Assembly (NCBI GenBank): GCA_963530895.1
Contig: CAUSFO010000076.1
Coordinates: 1 to 7,015 of the forward strand
Length of the DNA: 7,015 nucleotides
Reading direction: 5' to 3'
From: JABCPE02 sp963530895
GTDB lineage: Bacteria > Bacteroidota > Bacteroidia > Flavobacteriales > Weeksellaceae
Shown here in pieces: positions 6,178 through 7,015 of the stretch. The position numbers were made by a program, and so were the translations under genes. The stretch's first letter is position 1; each line of letters starts with the position of its first letter. The notes below the pieces were generated by a model. The model had not been told where the DNA came from. It was given only the letters and a program-made list of their open reading frames with translations, and ran no database searches.

Positions 6178-7015
6178 ATGAGTAAGTTTATTTTTAAAAG
6201 TATTGAATTAAGTCAGTGGATAAAGCCACATCTGACCACTTATTGCTTAGCGGCAGATGATGATGAGCTTGAGACTTTACAGGATGACTATGACAGGTTT
6301 AAAAATATTAAATTTCTGACATGGGATAAAACGCCTTCTTCAGAAGAGTTGTCAAAAATTCAAGCATTGATTATTGAGGAGCCAGAATCTGGTGAGTATG
6401 ATATATCCGACTTGCCAGATTGGATAAATACGCTTGGTAATTTGAAAGTTTTGGCTTTTCCATATGTTTGTTTTTCTAAATTAGAAAATACCATAAAAAA
6501 TTCTGCGCTTACATTAGAAACATTATATTTTTTCATTCCAAGAGAATGGGATGATGAAAAATTTGAAATACCAGCGAGTCTGGAAATGCCTAATCTTTCA
6601 GCATTTATATCAAGATGCGAAATCAATGGTTTATTCGGGCTTAAGGCAAATAATTTCCCTAATATCAGTTACTTAGAGTGCAATATCTCAAAGTATAAAA
6701 ATATTAAGCAACTTGATGAAATTAAAAATTTTAATAAACTAATTCATGCCAGCTTTCATCATGGTAAATCATTGAATATATTAGAAAATATAAGCTCTGA
6801 TTTATTGGAATCAATTAGTCTTGTTGGATTTTCAGGGCAGAATTTTTCAATTTCGAAATTAAAAGAATTTAAAAATTTGAGATACATTGCTTTGAATGGA
6901 ATCAAAAAGGCTGACATAGATTGTGAGTTATTTACTCATTTGCCCTCTTTAAGCTATTTAGACTTAGTTTCCTGTTTTAACCTTAAAAATGTGAATGAAC
7001 TGGCTAATATTAAAA
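6178..7015 (+). CDS. Leucine-rich-repeat protein, 5' part (runs off the right edge)
   Basis: An ATG at 6178 opens a frame with no stop through the window end: 279 codons plus one base. The first 85 or so residues (start MSKFIFKSIELSQWIKPHL) form an acidic, non-repeat cap with DDDE and DDYDR clusters. From about residue 86 there are irregular leucine-rich repeats, each with a LxxLxL-like strand: LGNLKVLAF, LETLYFF, MPNLSAFI, FPNISYLEC, FNKLIHASF, LLESISLVG, LKNLR-like FKNLRYIAL and LPSLSYLDL. There is no signal peptide or membrane segment, so it is probably cytoplasmic. LRR proteins mediate protein binding; the partner is unknown. It starts 3 nt after nadE but is much more AT-rich (sampled lines roughly 22-42% GC, against about 37-62% in nadE), which suggests later acquisition. 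An effector-immunity or regulatory role is possible but has no direct support here. Confidence 0.8.
   Translation, partial: MSKFIFKSIELSQWIKPHLTTYCLAADDDELETLQDDYDRFKNIKFLTWDKTPSSEELSKIQALIIEEPESGEYDISDLPDWINTLGNLKVLAFPYVCFSKLENTIKNSALTLETLYFFIPREWDDEKFEIPASLEMPNLSAFISRCEINGLFGLKANNFPNISYLECNISKYKNIKQLDEIKNFNKLIHASFHHGKSLNILENISSDLLESISLVGFSGQNFSISKLKEFKNLRYIALNGIKKADIDCELFTHLPSLSYLDLVSCFNLKNVNELANIK

Noticed and set aside
6360..6626. Minus-strand open frame of 88 codons inside the LRR gene
   Set aside because: It lies wholly within a 279-codon uninterrupted plus-strand frame with clear leucine-rich repeats. No motif, leader or neighbour supports the antisense frame.
1..7015. A new defence, mobile or secretion system, CRISPR array, tRNA or rRNA gene
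   Set aside because: Every complete gene belongs to a recognisable housekeeping or motility family. I see no array of spaced repeats, no transposase or integrase, no terminal inverted repeats and no RNA gene. Only the truncated LRR gene could belong to such a system, and its context is cut off.

Overview
The window reads as ordinary chromosomal DNA of a Bacteroidota species in class Flavobacteriia, most likely near the Chryseobacterium/Weeksellaceae branch. Four things point there: a GldB gliding-motility lipoprotein gene next to nadE, a signal peptide ending in Ala-Gln, very AT-rich intergenic DNA with TAnnTTTG-like -7 boxes, and A-rich leaders instead of Shine-Dalgarno sequences before the start codons. 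Genus-level placement is inference.

Layout. Positions 1-3582, minus strand, read right to left: a tightly packed operon of purM, an HD-domain nucleotidase-like gene, a secreted calcineurin-like phosphoesterase gene, purN, and the first 29 codons of another exported protein that runs off the left edge. Gaps are 10-13 nt. Positions 3583-3779 are a 197-bp AT-rich spacer with a strong minus-strand terminator hairpin and a candidate purM promoter overlapping it. Positions 3780-5314, minus strand: gldB, then a TsaC/YrdC-type threonylcarbamoyl-AMP synthase gene overlapping it by one base. Positions 5315-5385 are a divergent promoter region. Positions 5386-6174, plus strand: nadE. From 6178 to the right edge, plus strand: an AT-rich gene for a leucine-rich-repeat protein, cut off by the window after 279 codons.

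How the genes fit together. purM and purN encode steps 5 and 3 of de novo IMP synthesis. The two genes between them encode predicted phosphohydrolases, one probably cytoplasmic and acting on nucleoside monophosphates, the other exported. This suggests, but does not prove, that nucleotide synthesis and turnover are co-expressed. The gldB-tsaC pair joins a surface or periplasmic motility lipoprotein to a tRNA-modification enzyme, probably only by shared transcription. nadE makes NAD. The LRR gene differs sharply from it in base composition and is the only plausible accessory gene here.

I found no mobile element, CRISPR array, RNA gene or clearly new multi-gene system. The most interesting points are the terminator/promoter overlap before purM, the hydrolase pair inside a pur operon, the DxE variant in the phosphoesterase, the gldB neighbourhood without gldC, and the truncated LRR gene.
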